From positions 127,642,324 to 127,706,323 of the forward strand of contig NC_134460.1 of assembly GCF_047948215.1 (NCBI RefSeq): 64,000 nt of DNA. Direction: 5' to 3'. The stretch comes from Lycorma delicatula (lineage: Eukaryota; Arthropoda; Insecta; Hemiptera; Fulgoridae). Below, in pieces: positions 44,612 to 55,855 of the stretch. The notes under the pieces were generated by a model. The model worked only from the letters and a program-made list of their open reading frames with translations, did not search any database and was not told the DNA's origin. How positions within the stretch are numbered: position 1 is the first letter of the stretch; every line of letters starts with the position of its first letter. The translations under genes and the position numbers were made by a program.

Positions 44612-46023
44612 CTAGCGCTATCCGCCACGCTTCGCTGTGGCACATTGTGGTAGCATGGATGAAAAATGAGAAACAAAACAAACCATACGTTTCATAAAAG
44701 TTTAATTTTGCAATACTTGTGGATATACAATATTTTTTTGTTTTTCCACTGTCTGCGTAGATATAAAGGCTATCTGGTTTGCCGACTCAGGAACACGTAA
44801 GATACAGTTGCCCATGTGAGAAGCAATCCGTATCTAAATCTAAACCACACAATTCTAAAGATTGACCTTGAGCTTTATTGATTGTGATTGCAAATGCCAA
44901 TCGAATTGGGAATTGCAATCTTTTAAAATAAAATGGTGTATCAGTCGGGATTCATCAGTATCAGTATCGTTGCAGAATTTTGGCTGATTAATATTCCGCA
45001 GGATAATTGTCATTTTTTTATCTAACCGTTGCTAGAGTCAATCTAATGAGGAATGTTTTCCCAGTTCCTCCTGGCGCATCCAAGAAAAAGGTCCCCCCAA
45101 CTCCGTCATTTATCATTTGCATTATGCGATCATAAATACCTTTCTGTTCACGCGTTAATTTGGGAATGTTTGATTGGACATATGACTGAAGATCACCAAT
45201 GTTGTCACTCTGTTCACGGCGTAAATCCACATCAAATGAAGCAATCGCAGCTCGGGTGGGTTCTGGCATTCCCAATTGACTAAGAACTTTATTTGCAATA
45301 GCTAAGCACTTGTCTTCAATATTTATCAATGCTTCGTTGTAAATGCCTTCTGTAAATTCTATGGTCATATTGGTATTTTCTAGGCGTACTCTATGCAAAA
45401 TATCCTCAGCCATATGCGATCGATATCTTTCCCATAACTCTGTGGGAGATGAAGGGAAGCAAGCGGTCAATATAATTGCGAATAATGCGCGAATTTGGTT
45501 TGGATGTGCAGTGTTGCACGCGTCATTAATACATTTATCCCACTGTTGGTCGTTTTCTAATAAATTCTGAGCTTGGTGAAAGGCGCAGCTCAATCACGAC
45601 ACGATCACACAAAAGTAAATATTTTTTTCGAGGTGTGAATATCACACCTCGATTAAAGTGAATATTTAATTCAGATTGTATAATAATCTGAATCAGATGC
45701 TAGTGGATACGTTTTTTTTTTTTTTTGTTAATAAACAATGTAATTGAGAACAGGTATTGTTTCACATGTGACTGCGGTTGTCGTTAGCTAGTATGGCGAT
45801 TGTTCCCCTCGCTTCTGGCAGATGGCGCGGTCACTGGTACACAGCTGACCGTTAAAAAAACTGTTTTCTGGCGGTCGCGGGTATGTAACTGATGCGAAAA
45901 ATAGATAAAAACAATCTTTGATGCGGGTTATATATCGTGCTAAAATTTGAGCTCAATCGGTGCAGAACATTTTGAGTTTTTGAAGCCGTGCATAAACGAA
46001 CTTAACATTTTTATATATATAGA
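44612..46023 (-). mobile_element. Helitron relic with both termini
   Basis: A rolling-circle transposon remnant of about 1.4 kb. On the minus strand it starts TCTATATATATAAAAATG (46023 leftward) and ends in a hairpin GCCACAGCGAAGCGTGGC (44641-44624) followed by GGATAGCGCTAG, with the T of the host after it. TC at the start, CTAG at the end and a hairpin about 10 nt before it are Helitron hallmarks. Inside is a deleted helicase. The Rep/endonuclease domain is absent. Two small internal hairpins lie at 45628-45652 (TCGAGGTGTGA arms) and about 45670-45694. Confidence 0.85.
44702..45593 (-). pseudogene. Helitron PIF1-type helicase pseudogene, internally deleted
   Basis: The helicase unwinds DNA during rolling-circle transposition. 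45018-45593 is open for 191 codons and ends with the Walker A motif: TFFLDAPGGTGKTFLIRL, GGTGKT at residues 175-180. The preceding text (LTREQKGIYDRIMQMI) is typical of Helitron helicases. Immediately after, the reading shifts to IILRNINQPKFCND and then to LQFPIRLAFAITINKAQGQS, LELCGLDLDTDCFSHGQLYL, TCS-stop-VGKPDSLYIYADSGKTK, NIVYPQVLQN and stop (44931-44702). The Arg of TCSRVG is a TGA at 44787-44789. Motifs between Walker A and the LRN segment, a few hundred residues in intact relatives, are deleted. The start at 45593 is also truncated. Confidence 0.87.
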
Positions 46024-46160
46024 AGAAGAAGATTATTGCGGAAAATTGTACCTCTATACGTCGAAGTTATCAAATGATTACCTCTATAACTCGAAAAACC
46101 ATGCCTAATTCGAAACCTTACATAGCTTTACCTCTGTTATTCCAATGAAGGTCTCTGCTC
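46024..46160 (+). repeat. pogo/Tigger-like element, right part (candidate)
   Basis: The motif TACCTCTATA(A/C)(C/G)TCGAA recurs: GTACCTCTATACGTCGAAG, TTACCTCTATAACTCGAAAA, TTACCTCTGTTATTCCAATG, about 40-60 bp apart. Such repeated subterminal units fit transposase-binding sites of pogo-type elements. Together with 44486-44611 it suggests that the Helitron landed inside one. Confidence 0.4.
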
Positions 46161-47177
46161 AAATAAAAAAAGCTGTCTTATCAGTTCACGCCAGGATGAA
46201 CAGCACCAACCATTGAGAAAGGTTTCAAGGACAATTGAAATAAACCTGAAGTATATTTTTTTAAACTTTCCATCATAAATTTTGTTTTCTTTTCCATTAC
46301 GAATTATTCCTTTTAAATTAGGTAATTCTTTTAAATATTGAATTTTTTGAACCTCATGATCTATTTTTTTTAATCAATTTTTGTTAACTCAAATATGCCA
46401 ACTGATTTTTTAATTAGTTATCAATATTTTCCCTTGCATTATAATTACAGCTATAATATGATTCATTTTTATTTCAGAAATTCCAGTTTTGTAAAATATT
46501 AAAATAAAAGTTCATTTTAAATGTAATTTATTTATTCAATGCAAAATAAAATATTAATACATTTTACCTTCAGTTTTTATAAACTTAGAATTAACATAAT
46601 GCACTCTTTATTTAAATTCGGACTTGCAAATTCATAGTTAAAAAACTGGCAGAATTTCAGGGTAGAAAGAAAGATAAAAAACAGGGTAGAATATTGAAGA
46701 GGTTATTGTGTACGGAGAGGTTGTTTCAATAAAGACCGAAACGCTCTGTTTAATTAATCTCTCACCTGTCGCTTGAAAATTCCAAACCATTTCTCTCATA
46801 GCTTTTAACCATACATAAAAAAAAAATATATATATATATAGTAAAAAAAAAACGTCCAATATAAAACTTAATTGTACTTCACACAACGAAATGGCGCAGT
46901 TATTATACTGAATAGAGAAATACATTTTTCATCGCAAATACAGTCTTTAAAAACTATCATTTCAGTATTACAAATCCGATTGTATGATAAATCCAATTAT
47001 AAATCTTAATTAAAATAACATTTAAAAATTTACAGCCGCTGAAAAGTAATGGTACTATACCAAAAAGAAAAGATAGTTTGTTCAGATAACTGGGAAAATT
47101 TAAATATGGTATCATTATCCTTAAAACTTAAATAAATCATTGAAATTAAAATTTTATACAAAATAATGAGTTTTTGT
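46161..47177. other. No gene seen; AT-rich spacer
   Basis: 46690-46800 is slightly less AT-rich and lies in a 95-codon minus ORF (46638-46925) with VWNFQATGERLIKQSVSVFI. I do not recognise it. A short TA run follows an A run at 46818-46841. Confidence 0.4.
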
Positions 47178-47814
47178 AAGCTTGGTACACATTTTTTTAA
47201 AATTAAAATTACATTAAATTTTATTTCATTAAAAACTTCTAATCTTTTCGTTTTTTTTGTTATTGATTTATTATTATTAACCGTAAATTTTGTTTTACAA
47301 TCGGAAGTTAATAATTAGTAATAAGTCAATATATTTAAATTAAAAAAAAAGTTTAAAAAAACGAGATGAAGTCTGATTCGAGCCGATGTGCCTACCAAAT
47401 ATTTCCAAATATCCAAATATTTTATTATTTAAAACTTTATTTGGCTATAACTCTGGAACCAATGAAAATAAGTACCACTTATGATATATGGTTGAAAAGC
47501 TCTTTTAATAAGGGCTTATAACTGCAGTTACGAAAAAGTCCAAATTCCAAATTATTTAGGATTTTGGGCTTTTCTGGCCACTTTTGGTTCAATCGATTGC
47601 AATCAAAAGGGGAGGTACACAACTAGATTTTACATTGGTTCTAAATCAAAAATTTCAACATTCTACGGCTAATCATTTTTTAATTATGCGAGATACATAC
47701 GTACGTACAGACTTTACGCCGAAACTAGGATCATCACATCAAAATGGATATTTCTGCTAAAATCTGTAAAGTTTTTGCTATCGCAATAATTTCTTTTACT
47801 TCGTACAAGGAAGT
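47178..47814 (+). repeat. MITE-like repeat family 1, copy 3
   Basis: Same orientation and order as 33136-33757: GCTTGGTACAC start (degenerate), TTTTATTTCATTAA, CTGATTCGAGCCGATGTGCC, GGCTATAACTCTGGAACCAA, GTTGAAAAGCTCTTTTAATA, GAGATACATACGTACGTACA, and the end CTTTTACTTCGTACAAGGAA then GT. No coding. Confidence 0.8.
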
Positions 47815-47904
47815 AAAAATGAAGGTTCCGAGATAAAATAATATTTTTAAAATCAAATTTAAAGACTTTAACCAAGTTAAAAGATACTATTAATATTTAC
47901 TGCG

Positions 47905-48780
47905 TAGGGGGAACAATCACCTCCATCAGAGACGTAGCCGCTGGAGTCATCCAAGGATCAGTGCTTTCGCCGTTCTTGTACACGGCCTACGTCAACGATA
48001 TGCCGCTGTCGAAAGGAGTCAAAACAGCTCTATACGCATACGACACGGCATATTATTATGAATCCGGAAGTGTAGATTACGCGATCGAAAGACTCCAACG
48101 GCAATTGGATCTAGTAGAGCCGTGGCTCGATATGTGGAGAATCAAGGTCAACGGTGAAAAATCGGTGGCAGTGATGTTCAAATACAAGACATGTGCTCCA
48201 GCCAGGCAGCTGGAAATCTCAGAAGAGAAAATCCCCTTTGGGAAAACAGTCAAGTACCTGGGAGTAGTCCTGGATAAACGGCTTACGGTAGGAGAACATG
48301 TTAAATATGTGACCCAAACGGTAAAGGCCGTCAGGGCCTCACTATACCCAGTACTGAACAGTGCCAGCCCATATCCATTGGCGACCATATTGCTCATTTT
48401 TCGGCTATACGTCCTTCCGATTCTAACATATGCTTACCCGGCATGGGGAGCTTTGTTGAACTTCACGCTTCAAAAGAAACTAGAAGCCGTTCAAAACATA
48501 GCGTTGCGGACGATATTTGGAGCACCGTGGTTCGTCAGAAACGTCACTCTTCGCTAAGATGCGGGACTACACACCGTATCCGAGGTGGGGGTGGCGCAGG
48601 CACGCAGACTGCTCGGGAGAGCGGCCGTGTCCGAACATGGCCATCTCCGGGACATCTGCTGAGAGGACCGTACTCCGCAGGGTATAAGAAAACGGCCTCA
48701 TGCCGTATTAAACGAACCACCGTGAAGAGGCGGTACGAGAGTGAAAAAATGACAAACGAGGCTTAGGAGCCTCTATATCG
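47905..48780 (+). mobile_element. Jockey-like LINE fragment (RT)
   Basis: A GC-richer insertion beginning in the RT at GVIQGSVLSPFLY and running past the end of the Pol reading frame. The 5' part is missing and no poly-A or TSD is clear. The GC-rich stretch to about 49520 may be its 3' UTR or another element. Confidence 0.75.
47910..48770 (+). pseudogene. Reverse transcriptase pseudogene with mutated catalytic box
   Basis: Upstream of the ATG at 47961 the frame already reads DVAAGVIQGSV, so that ATG is internal. The 198-codon ORF continues MLSPFLYTAYVNDMPLSKGV, then LYAYDTAYY: the catalytic YADD box is YAYD, first Asp changed to Tyr (GAC to TAC) at residue 27. Next come WLDMWRIKVNGEKSVAVMF, KYLGVVLDKRLTV (residues 98-110), LYVLPILTYAYPAWG and LEAVQNIALRTIFGAPWFVR. 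A stop near 48557 is followed in frame by DAGLHTVSEVGVAQARRLLG then RAAVSEHGHLRDI, a normal Pol ending. With a mutated palm motif the enzyme would be dead. Confidence 0.83.
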
Positions 48781-49620
48781 CGTAACCTATAAATGGAAAC
48801 CGCGCGAAATTTCCGGCCACGAAAGAGACCGTTTTCGCAATTAAATTTTATTAAAACTTTTATTAAAACATCCCACACCATCCCATGAAGAGATCACAAT
48901 TTCATTTAGTCACCATATGCGACTCCATCCGGAGAACGGGGCGCATTTCTTTCTACAAATAACTAGGGCTCCATTAGGGGCACTCCTGCTAGCCCATAGG
49001 TGCTGGTACCGAAAGGACTTCAGCGGATGGACTGAAGGGGAATCACGCCAGGATTATTAGGCTCAAAAGCTTAGTCTCTCACGGTTAGAACCAGTTAATA
49101 AATTTCACGCTGGTCCATACGGATAAGAACGCAAATTACCAAATCCGTCCATAAATAAATCTTAAAATTTATAACCGCCACTAAATAACCGATGAAATCC
49201 GCCCGATAATAGAAAGATACAGCAGCAAGGGACATTTTCCATGCTCTGCGATCTGTAGGGAGAAATACTGAAACTCCCGCCATTCTTGCGTTCCGTTCCG
49301 TTAATATTTACATTCGAAAATATAATTCATTACCTTCCCCATCGCAGTTTATCCCACGCTATTTTTTGCGTTTTCGATCGCGGTCAATTTTCTTTTCCTT
49401 TATATTTTTTAGTCAATTAATAGGAGGCAGATGCAACTAGTGGCGTCGTGCTATTAGTAACAGTGACTGCCGTTGGACTGTGTTGGTTGAGCCGCCGCGC
49501 CGTACTCGACGCACACTTAAAAACTCGAAATCCAAAATACTCGAAGAAGGTTTTTAGATATTTATGTGAAGAATATTTGCAAACCCAAATATTTCCAGTG
49601 ATTTTCACTCATTTCGAATA
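48781..49620. other. Unassigned higher-GC block
   Basis: It has unusually mixed composition for this window: CCATAGGTGCTGGTACCGAA, AGGACTTCAGCGGATGGACT, GAGCCGCCGCGCCGTACTCG. It contains minus ORFs 49095-49283 and 49417-49608 without recognised domains. It could be a long LINE 3' UTR, another TE, or a host promoter and first exon. No poly-A or TSD helps decide. Confidence 0.3.
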
Positions 49621-49919
49621 GTAGTCGGAAATTTGGAAAATTTTTAAACATTCTTCAAAATTATTTTACTTTTCTTCGTCTCTTTCAAGGACGAATTTTA
49701 TAAAACCTATATATTGGTTTTTAGATATTCACATGAAGATCACACACACCAAAAATTATGACATTTCAAAAATAAATTTGATATCTTCATTTGTTACTTA
49801 GAAATTAAAAAATAAATAGATTTCATTGTATTCTACTTTAACCCTTTAAACGCCGAATTTCAAAAAATCTTTGTTTATATGCACTTACACCATAAGAAGA
49901 ACGTGTGTATAAATATTTA
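49621..49919. other. No gene seen; AT-rich spacer
   Basis: Nothing recognised. Confidence 0.4.
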
Positions 49920-49933
49920 AAAATTTATCTTCA

Positions 49934-50049
49934 GAATGGTCGATCTGAGACTGTACAAGTCTACAATTAATTTATATTCATACATATTATCCTCATTCAT
50001 CCTATGAAGTAATACCGTACGGTGGTTCTGGAGGCTAAACAGAAAAAGA
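49934..50049 (+). mobile_element. tRNA-SINE (type A), tail-only insertion with TSD
   Basis: GAATGGTCGATCTGAGACTG, TACAAGTCTACAATTAATTT, CATTCATCCTATGAAGTAAT and GGAGGCTAAACAGAAAAAGA. The head and body are missing. It is flanked by AAAATTTATCTTCA (49920-49933) and AAAATCTATCTTCA (50050-50063), 13 of 14 identical, so it inserted already 5'-truncated, as happens when reverse transcription stops early. Confidence 0.85.
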
Positions 50050-50063
50050 AAAATCTATCTTCA

Positions 50064-52512
50064 ATAGTTTTTGCTGGTCGTTGATTATGAATCAGTCAGG
50101 ACATATTATTTATATATATATGTAGATAATATTAAACAAATACAGATCAGAAAATAGGATTTAATGTAGATTTTTAAAAGGTTAGTTAATTTTTAAAAAT
50201 AGTGAATAATTATTAGCATCCAGTTTTAAATACATTAAAATATATTTAAATAATTTCATCTACGTCAGGATGTACGTTTCAATCATATTTATCTCTGTCT
50301 AATTTTTACATCTTAATCTTATAGTTAACAACTTTACGTAAAAAAACGTAAACTTAAGTTAATAGATTTGGAATTCTTTGTTTATTAATACGGGGTATTT
50401 TTTAAAAATATATTAGAATTTTTAATCTCAGAATTTTTGTTAAAATAATAATACATAAAAAATTATGTATTTTTCTCATCTTTATGAGGGATAATCTTAT
50501 CCTAAACATGTAATATAATAGATTAGAATTGGATTTCAGAAAAATTCCATCGAAGTTTCTAGTATATAGAAAGAAAGAACTATGTTAAACGGGTATTGAA
50601 AAATAAATAGGATCGATAAAAGTCCAAAATAGCGTACAATTTTACAAAGATATAAAACTGGAAATGTGTTAATAGATAATTATATAAAAAATTAACAAGA
50701 AATTATTGGATTGGCTCTTCACAGGCTATTGAAAAGTGGTTCAAAAAATTTCTATGTAGGCTACATTGACTGAATTAAGTTTTGAAGAAAATTAAAAAAG
50801 GAGAGGGATAATTTTGGCCATTTTTAAACTTAGTTTAGTGGTCGTAGAAAATTGAGCTTTTGTTTGATGAAAGTAATATTTAAAGTTATTTTTAAAATTT
50901 CAAATTTTTAAAGTCAATAAACTTTATATGTGTGAGGAATATTCAACGATATTTCTAAACATTTTTTTACTCGTATCTCAAAGATATGTTAGGTAAAATA
51001 ATTGAAATTTGGCAAAAATATTGGGCTTTATAAATATTTAGTTTAATTTCAGCCTAATATCTGTCCTGATTTAAGCGGTACACATCTGTTTTTAATAAAC
51101 TATAATTTTTTATAGTTGAGTAAGTTTTGATGAATAACATTATATTAAATTGGACCAACTTATTCATGTAATAAATTACTCAAATAAAATTTTATGCTTC
51201 AAAAAACAAATGTGGAAAAGGGGATCCATGATTAAAATATCAATTTAATTTTGAGAACGAAATCCAACTGCGTCTAGTAATAATGTAGACAACATGGGTA
51301 CTTTTAATAAAGGGGTAACCATCGCATCCGACCTAAGAATTTAAACAATTTTTTTACTTTTTTTAATTTCTCCTAATTTAATTTTTTTAAGTTATGGCTA
51401 TTATTAAAAGTATTATATATAAGGTACCTGTCGATAATGGGGTCAAATGGAACCCAATATTTTTGTACAATCAATTATTTTATTTTAGCAATTATGATCT
51501 AAATTTAAGTATAATTTTGATGATCAAAACCTCATTTAATTAAGGGGTCAACTGGAATCTAAAGGTTTTTTACGAAAAATTTTGATTTTTTATTCAAATA
51601 TACTTTTAATTCGGTATAATTTTTAAGATAAAAGGTAAATTTGATCAAGCGTGTAAAATTGAACCTCATTTTTTTTTTAGAGAAGATATTGGAAATTTTT
51701 CCCAATTTCACTATAAATATTGCACAAATAAATCATTAAAAATTAAAACTTCTTTGGGATACTTTTTAATGTAAAACTTTGTGTATAATTATGTTTCATT
51801 AAAACCTAAAGTAATTTTTTTTTTAATAATTTTTATAATTCATTTATATAAATATAAATTCAAATGAAATGTTAACACGTAACTGATGTTTAAGATGTAA
51901 TTCTAATTACGAATTTTAAATATAGTAAAAGATTTGTCTTATTTGTAAGATTAAAAAATGTATTTACACGACATTCAGTAGAATATTAAATTTTCATTAA
52001 TTAATTATACGATTAATTTTCACCATATTATAACTGTGATAACATTAATTTAATTATAATTTAACAAAAACATTTAAACACTCAATTTAAAATAATAATT
52101 GTTTTACTAATGCAGTATAAACCAATAGTTTGGTAAACTATCGATAGATCAGTTAAACAGACGAAAGTTTTAATTAACTTGCTTTCCGCCAGGCTGCGTT
52201 TATAATCTTCCAATAGTAGAATTGTTTAACAGCCACAGCCAGACTAAATTTCGTCTGTAAATGCCAAATCATTATCATTTAGACTGTTTATTTAATTCAG
52301 TTGTTTGTTGTCCGCTTGAGATAAAATAACCGTATCACTTTCTACCTACCAATGGAATTCACATTATTTCATTACGGTTTCTTCGAAGATAATACAAGGG
52401 TTATTATTTAATTTTTCTTTAACAAGCATTATTTTGTAAGTGTTTAATAAAGCGAAAAAGGAAAATTTAATATCAAGCATTTTTTTTAAACAAAGAAATA
52501 ACTTCTATCAAT

Positions 52513-52515
<3 letters not shown>
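50064..52515. other. No gene seen; AT-rich, possibly an old repeat
   Basis: Around 51310-51670 phrases such as GGGGTCAAATGGAACCC and GGGGTCAACTGGAATC recur with AT-rich text between them, which suggests a decayed dispersed or tandem repeat. No coding is seen. Confidence 0.4.

Positions 52516-52516
<1 letters not shown>

Positions 52517-52543
<27 letters not shown>
52517..52543. repeat. (A)27 tract
   Basis: An uninterrupted run of 27 A. No LINE or SINE sequence that I recognise lies directly upstream, so it may be a simple repeat or the tail of an element I cannot read. Confidence 0.95.
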
Positions 52544-52548
<5 letters not shown>

Positions 52549-52909
52549 TAGACACATTCTTCTGAAAGAATTCTGTTAAACTCTTGATACACTATTAAAT
52601 TTTGTTCTCAAACAATTAAAAAAATAATTGCTGCACTATAAAAAGAAAGGATGAAACGGTATAAAAAATTATATTAGCTTGTACCAATTTAACTGAACTC
52701 AAATAATAAAATAATCTCATTTGTGCAGACACTTCAACCTTTTATTTATTTTAAAAAATGAATAAAGTAATATGTTACTATAAAAAAAAAATCGTATATG
52801 TAAAATTAATGCCATTAAAGATAAAATATGTCAAGTTAGAGAGTTAAATTGTTTAAATATCAGTGCGAAACATTTATACTTATATACGATACGTAAGTCC
52901 CGATTCATC
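52544..52909. other. No gene seen; AT-rich spacer
   Basis: Nothing recognised. Confidence 0.4.
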
Positions 52910-53155
52910 CTACTGTTAATTCAGTGATTGTGCAACCAACGGACTAGAGTAGTAGAACCGGAGTATGGTTAACTACGTCCGTTCGGTCAAACCAAGAAAG
53001 CACCAACTTTATTGGTCCCTTCAACAACAATATGGTTGAACTTAAAATGAGGAAGAATTGAACCCTTCTTCCTCATTTTAAGTTACGGGAAAACGGTAAG
53101 AAAATCTAACCACGAAGGAATTGAGACTACAATCCTTTTAATGTTTCAAGCCTCA
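52910..53155 (-). mobile_element. Possible tRNA-SINE-like element with a 17-bp hairpin
   Basis: On the minus strand a possible A-box (CCTTCGTGGTTAGATTTTC, about 53125-53105) is followed by a B-box-like GGGTTCAATTCTTCC (about 53062-53048). Exactly around the B-box lies a perfect 17-bp inverted repeat, ACTTAAAATGAGGAAGA (53040-53056) and its complement (53067-53083), loop 10 nt. The downstream body (CCAATAAAGTTGGTGCTTTC) is not the type A body. Calling it a SINE is inference. Confidence 0.35.
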
Positions 53156-54450
53156 AAAGGTACTAGTATCATCGCAAAACAACAATCTTACACGAACTAG
53201 TTTAAATGTAGATTGCAAAATCATTTATTTTTATTCTTTAAAAATTAAAAATAGCAATAAATAACAAGCTGAGGTTTACAAACCTGATTGTATATATTCT
53301 CAAAGTAATACATACGATTACCCATTCCTGGAAGCGGATGGTATAAAAAAATAGGTTATATGGATTTATTCTAAGATTGATAATATGAAGGTACAGATTA
53401 AGTGTTCAGCCAGATCACTACTGAAGGAAAAACTATCATATTACAATCATTAAAATCTTCATTTGCAGTATATTCTACATGAATTATCAATGACTATGAT
53501 CCTTTTTAAAAAGTTAATAATGTTTTCTATTTAAAAAAGTAATATTAATAATTAATTTTAAAAAATTAATCTTTTGAATTAAAAATCGATATGAGAGCGT
53601 TTATGAGTGAAAATAATAACTTATAAAAAAAAAAAAAATGAGATGAATTTATATAAAAAAAATAACATACTGTGTATATACCAGGAAAAATTTGTTATTT
53701 TTGTTCTGAAAAAAAATTAATTTAATTCTTCGTAACTTTTTTTAGACCAAAAGGATTAACTTTTTCATCAGTCATCATATTTAATTACTTTATACTACTA
53801 AATTAAATTAATATGTTTTGTACTTGGACTATAATTTAGTAATATGGGATAGAGCGAAACATTTATCATTGTATGCATTAAAGTAAACGTTATTTTATAC
53901 TGCCAATAGCAATTTATTATGAATTATATCTATTTTATTATTATGAAATATAACGCATTAATAGGTCTATGTGAAAAAACAACAAAGCTACTTTTCTTCT
54001 TGAGTGAAAATATTCACTCGTACAAATTTTTAATAAAATTAAAACAAAAAAAATATTTATTGTAAGCGATTTAGTAATTTCGTTAAATAGATTGCAGTAA
54101 ATATGACAAAAAAAAGTTCAATTTCATATTTTTATGGTAATAATATTTAATGAAATTCCATCTAACCTATGTTATTCTATAGTGATAGACTAACACGGAT
54201 ACAATATTTTTTATTGATTGATTGAACCGTTTCTTCTATATGACATAACAAAAATAAGTCTCTAGAAAGTCCATCAGAAGTACTATTCCATCTTGACGGT
54301 TCTTGTGTATGAGATATATAGCAAAAGAAAATAAAATGCAATATGAAACATTCTAAACGTAAATAAGCTGAATTTGAAGCAATTTAAGATAGTATTTTCT
54401 ACCTAATAAATATTAAAAAGAATTTTGGGGAAAAAAAAAATATATATATA
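53156..54450. other. No gene seen; AT-rich spacer
   Basis: Nothing recognised; several A runs and a TA run just before the LINE (about 54441-54451). Confidence 0.45.
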
Positions 54451-54464
54451 TAAATGCATATTAT
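54451..54464. repeat. TSD of the 2-kb LINE, left copy
   Basis: TAAATGCATATTAT, repeated exactly at 56480-56493. Confidence 0.9.
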
Positions 54465-54516
54465 TTATTATTATTATTATGCTTTTACGGCCAACATGGG
54501 ACCACTTAAGTCAATT

Positions 54517-54744
54517 TTAGTTGGATCTTTTCTGAGAAAAGCGTGTTATTTTACTCTTTCGAGCTGTCCAGTATTTCTTCATCCGTTCAGATCTTGCTTT
54601 CTTTTCTTCATCCGTAAACACCCTCTTCGTTGTATTTTGTCGTTTGTCTGTCTTTTGTTTAAATCTAATGCTTTTATCTTTTAGCTTTGTAATTTTTCCA
54701 GTTTTATTCTGTAGGTCAGTCAGGGAAATTCCCAATTCTTTCAT
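54517..54744 (-). pseudogene. LINE ORF2, C-terminal basic tail (third fragment)
   Basis: 75 codons from MKELGISLTDLQNKTGKITK to the natural stop after TRFSQKRSN. It is Lys/Arg-rich and continues the 54752-55693 frame across a frameshift: that frame ends ..KLEARSRMDQRN-stop, while the alternative frame gives WIKEIREDMKELG into this piece. It is likely a nucleic-acid-binding tail. Confidence 0.8.
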
Positions 54745-54751
54745 ATCTTCT

Positions 54752-55693
54752 CTAATTTCTTTGATCCATTCTACTTCTAGCTTCTAGCTTTTGGAACCAG
54801 AGCTTTTCAATGATATTTCTTGACAGTCTTGTTTGCGGTGTCCTTATGAGATGACCGAAGAAAGAGATTCTTTTTTTCCGCATAGTATCAGTAACAGGCT
54901 CTATTTCTCGATACACCACCTCATTTGGCACAACCCACCATTGGCCTTCTTTTTGGTGTTTTTTATTGATACACGTTCTGACAATTCTCCTCTCTATTTT
55001 CAGAATTTTTTCAATTCGGTTTTTCTGAGTGATTTTGAAAAGGGTCTCGCTTCCGTAGGTGACTTCTGGCTGTACTACAGTTTTATAATGTTTAAGTTTT
55101 GTTTTAGCAGAAAGGCATTTTTTGTTATATTTTGACCAAGTTAATTTTTGGGATTTAATCATTTTATTTGTCCTGTTTTGCCATGTCACTTTTTCATTTA
55201 AATTATAAGTTATTATTTCCCCTAGATATTTAAATTGTTTTACTATTTTAATTTTCTGATTGTTTACTGTAATGTGCTCTATTACCAGAGGATCTATGGC
55301 CATTAGTTCAGTTTTTTCGAAAGAGATATGAAGCCCTATCTTTTGTGCTAGGTTTTGAAGGCTCATGATTTGTGTTTTGGCTTCTTGAATATTATTTGCT
55401 AAAAGAGCGAGGTCATCTGCAAATCCTAGGCAATTTAGTGTGATGGAGTTTTTCTTAGTACCCATTTTTATATTTTTGGGATTTATTTCATACCATTTTC
55501 TCATGACAAATTCAAGGGCGCAGTTAAAAAGGAGTGGTGAGAGGCCGTCTCCTTGCCTCAATCCAGTTTTTATGTAGAAGGGTTGAGAGAGTTCACCTCT
55601 GAATTTCACTCTGGACTGGGTATTGGTTAAAGTTAATTTTATCATGTTTACGAGTTTAGGGTGAAGGCCCAGGTTTCTCAGAATATTCAGCAT
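54752..55693 (-). pseudogene. LINE reverse transcriptase, palm and C-terminal half (second fragment)
   Basis: 313 codons. Motif B, GLRQGDGLSPLLF, is at residues 44-56, and the catalytic FADD at 91-94 is intact. KYLGEII follows near 155, then TYGSETLFKIT and RRIVRTC with GQWWVVPNEVVY, and RISFFGHLIRTP, the common C-terminal module (normally GHxxRM). Motif A, the FVDFKRAYD with the first catalytic Asp, lies just upstream (about 55720-55745) in the same frame. The annotated Met is internal. The enzyme core looks potentially intact apart from frameshifts upstream and downstream. Confidence 0.88.
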
Positions 55694-55855
55694 GGATGGT
55701 CGGTGTATACAATCATAGGCCCTTTTAAAGTCGACGAAGGTATTAGTTGTTTTTTCCGTCTTTTATATAAGTCCATCATAAGTTTTAGGGATATTATTTG
55801 CTCCGGGCAACCTCTCCATGGCCTAAATCCCCCTTGGTATTCCCCAAGTTCCAGT

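Noticed and set aside
45053..45570. Plus-strand ORFs of 75-76 codons
   Set aside because: They are shadows of the Helitron helicase on the minus strand.
45628..45652. Hairpin as a bacterial-style terminator
   Set aside because: This is eukaryotic DNA and the hairpin is internal to a Helitron relic.
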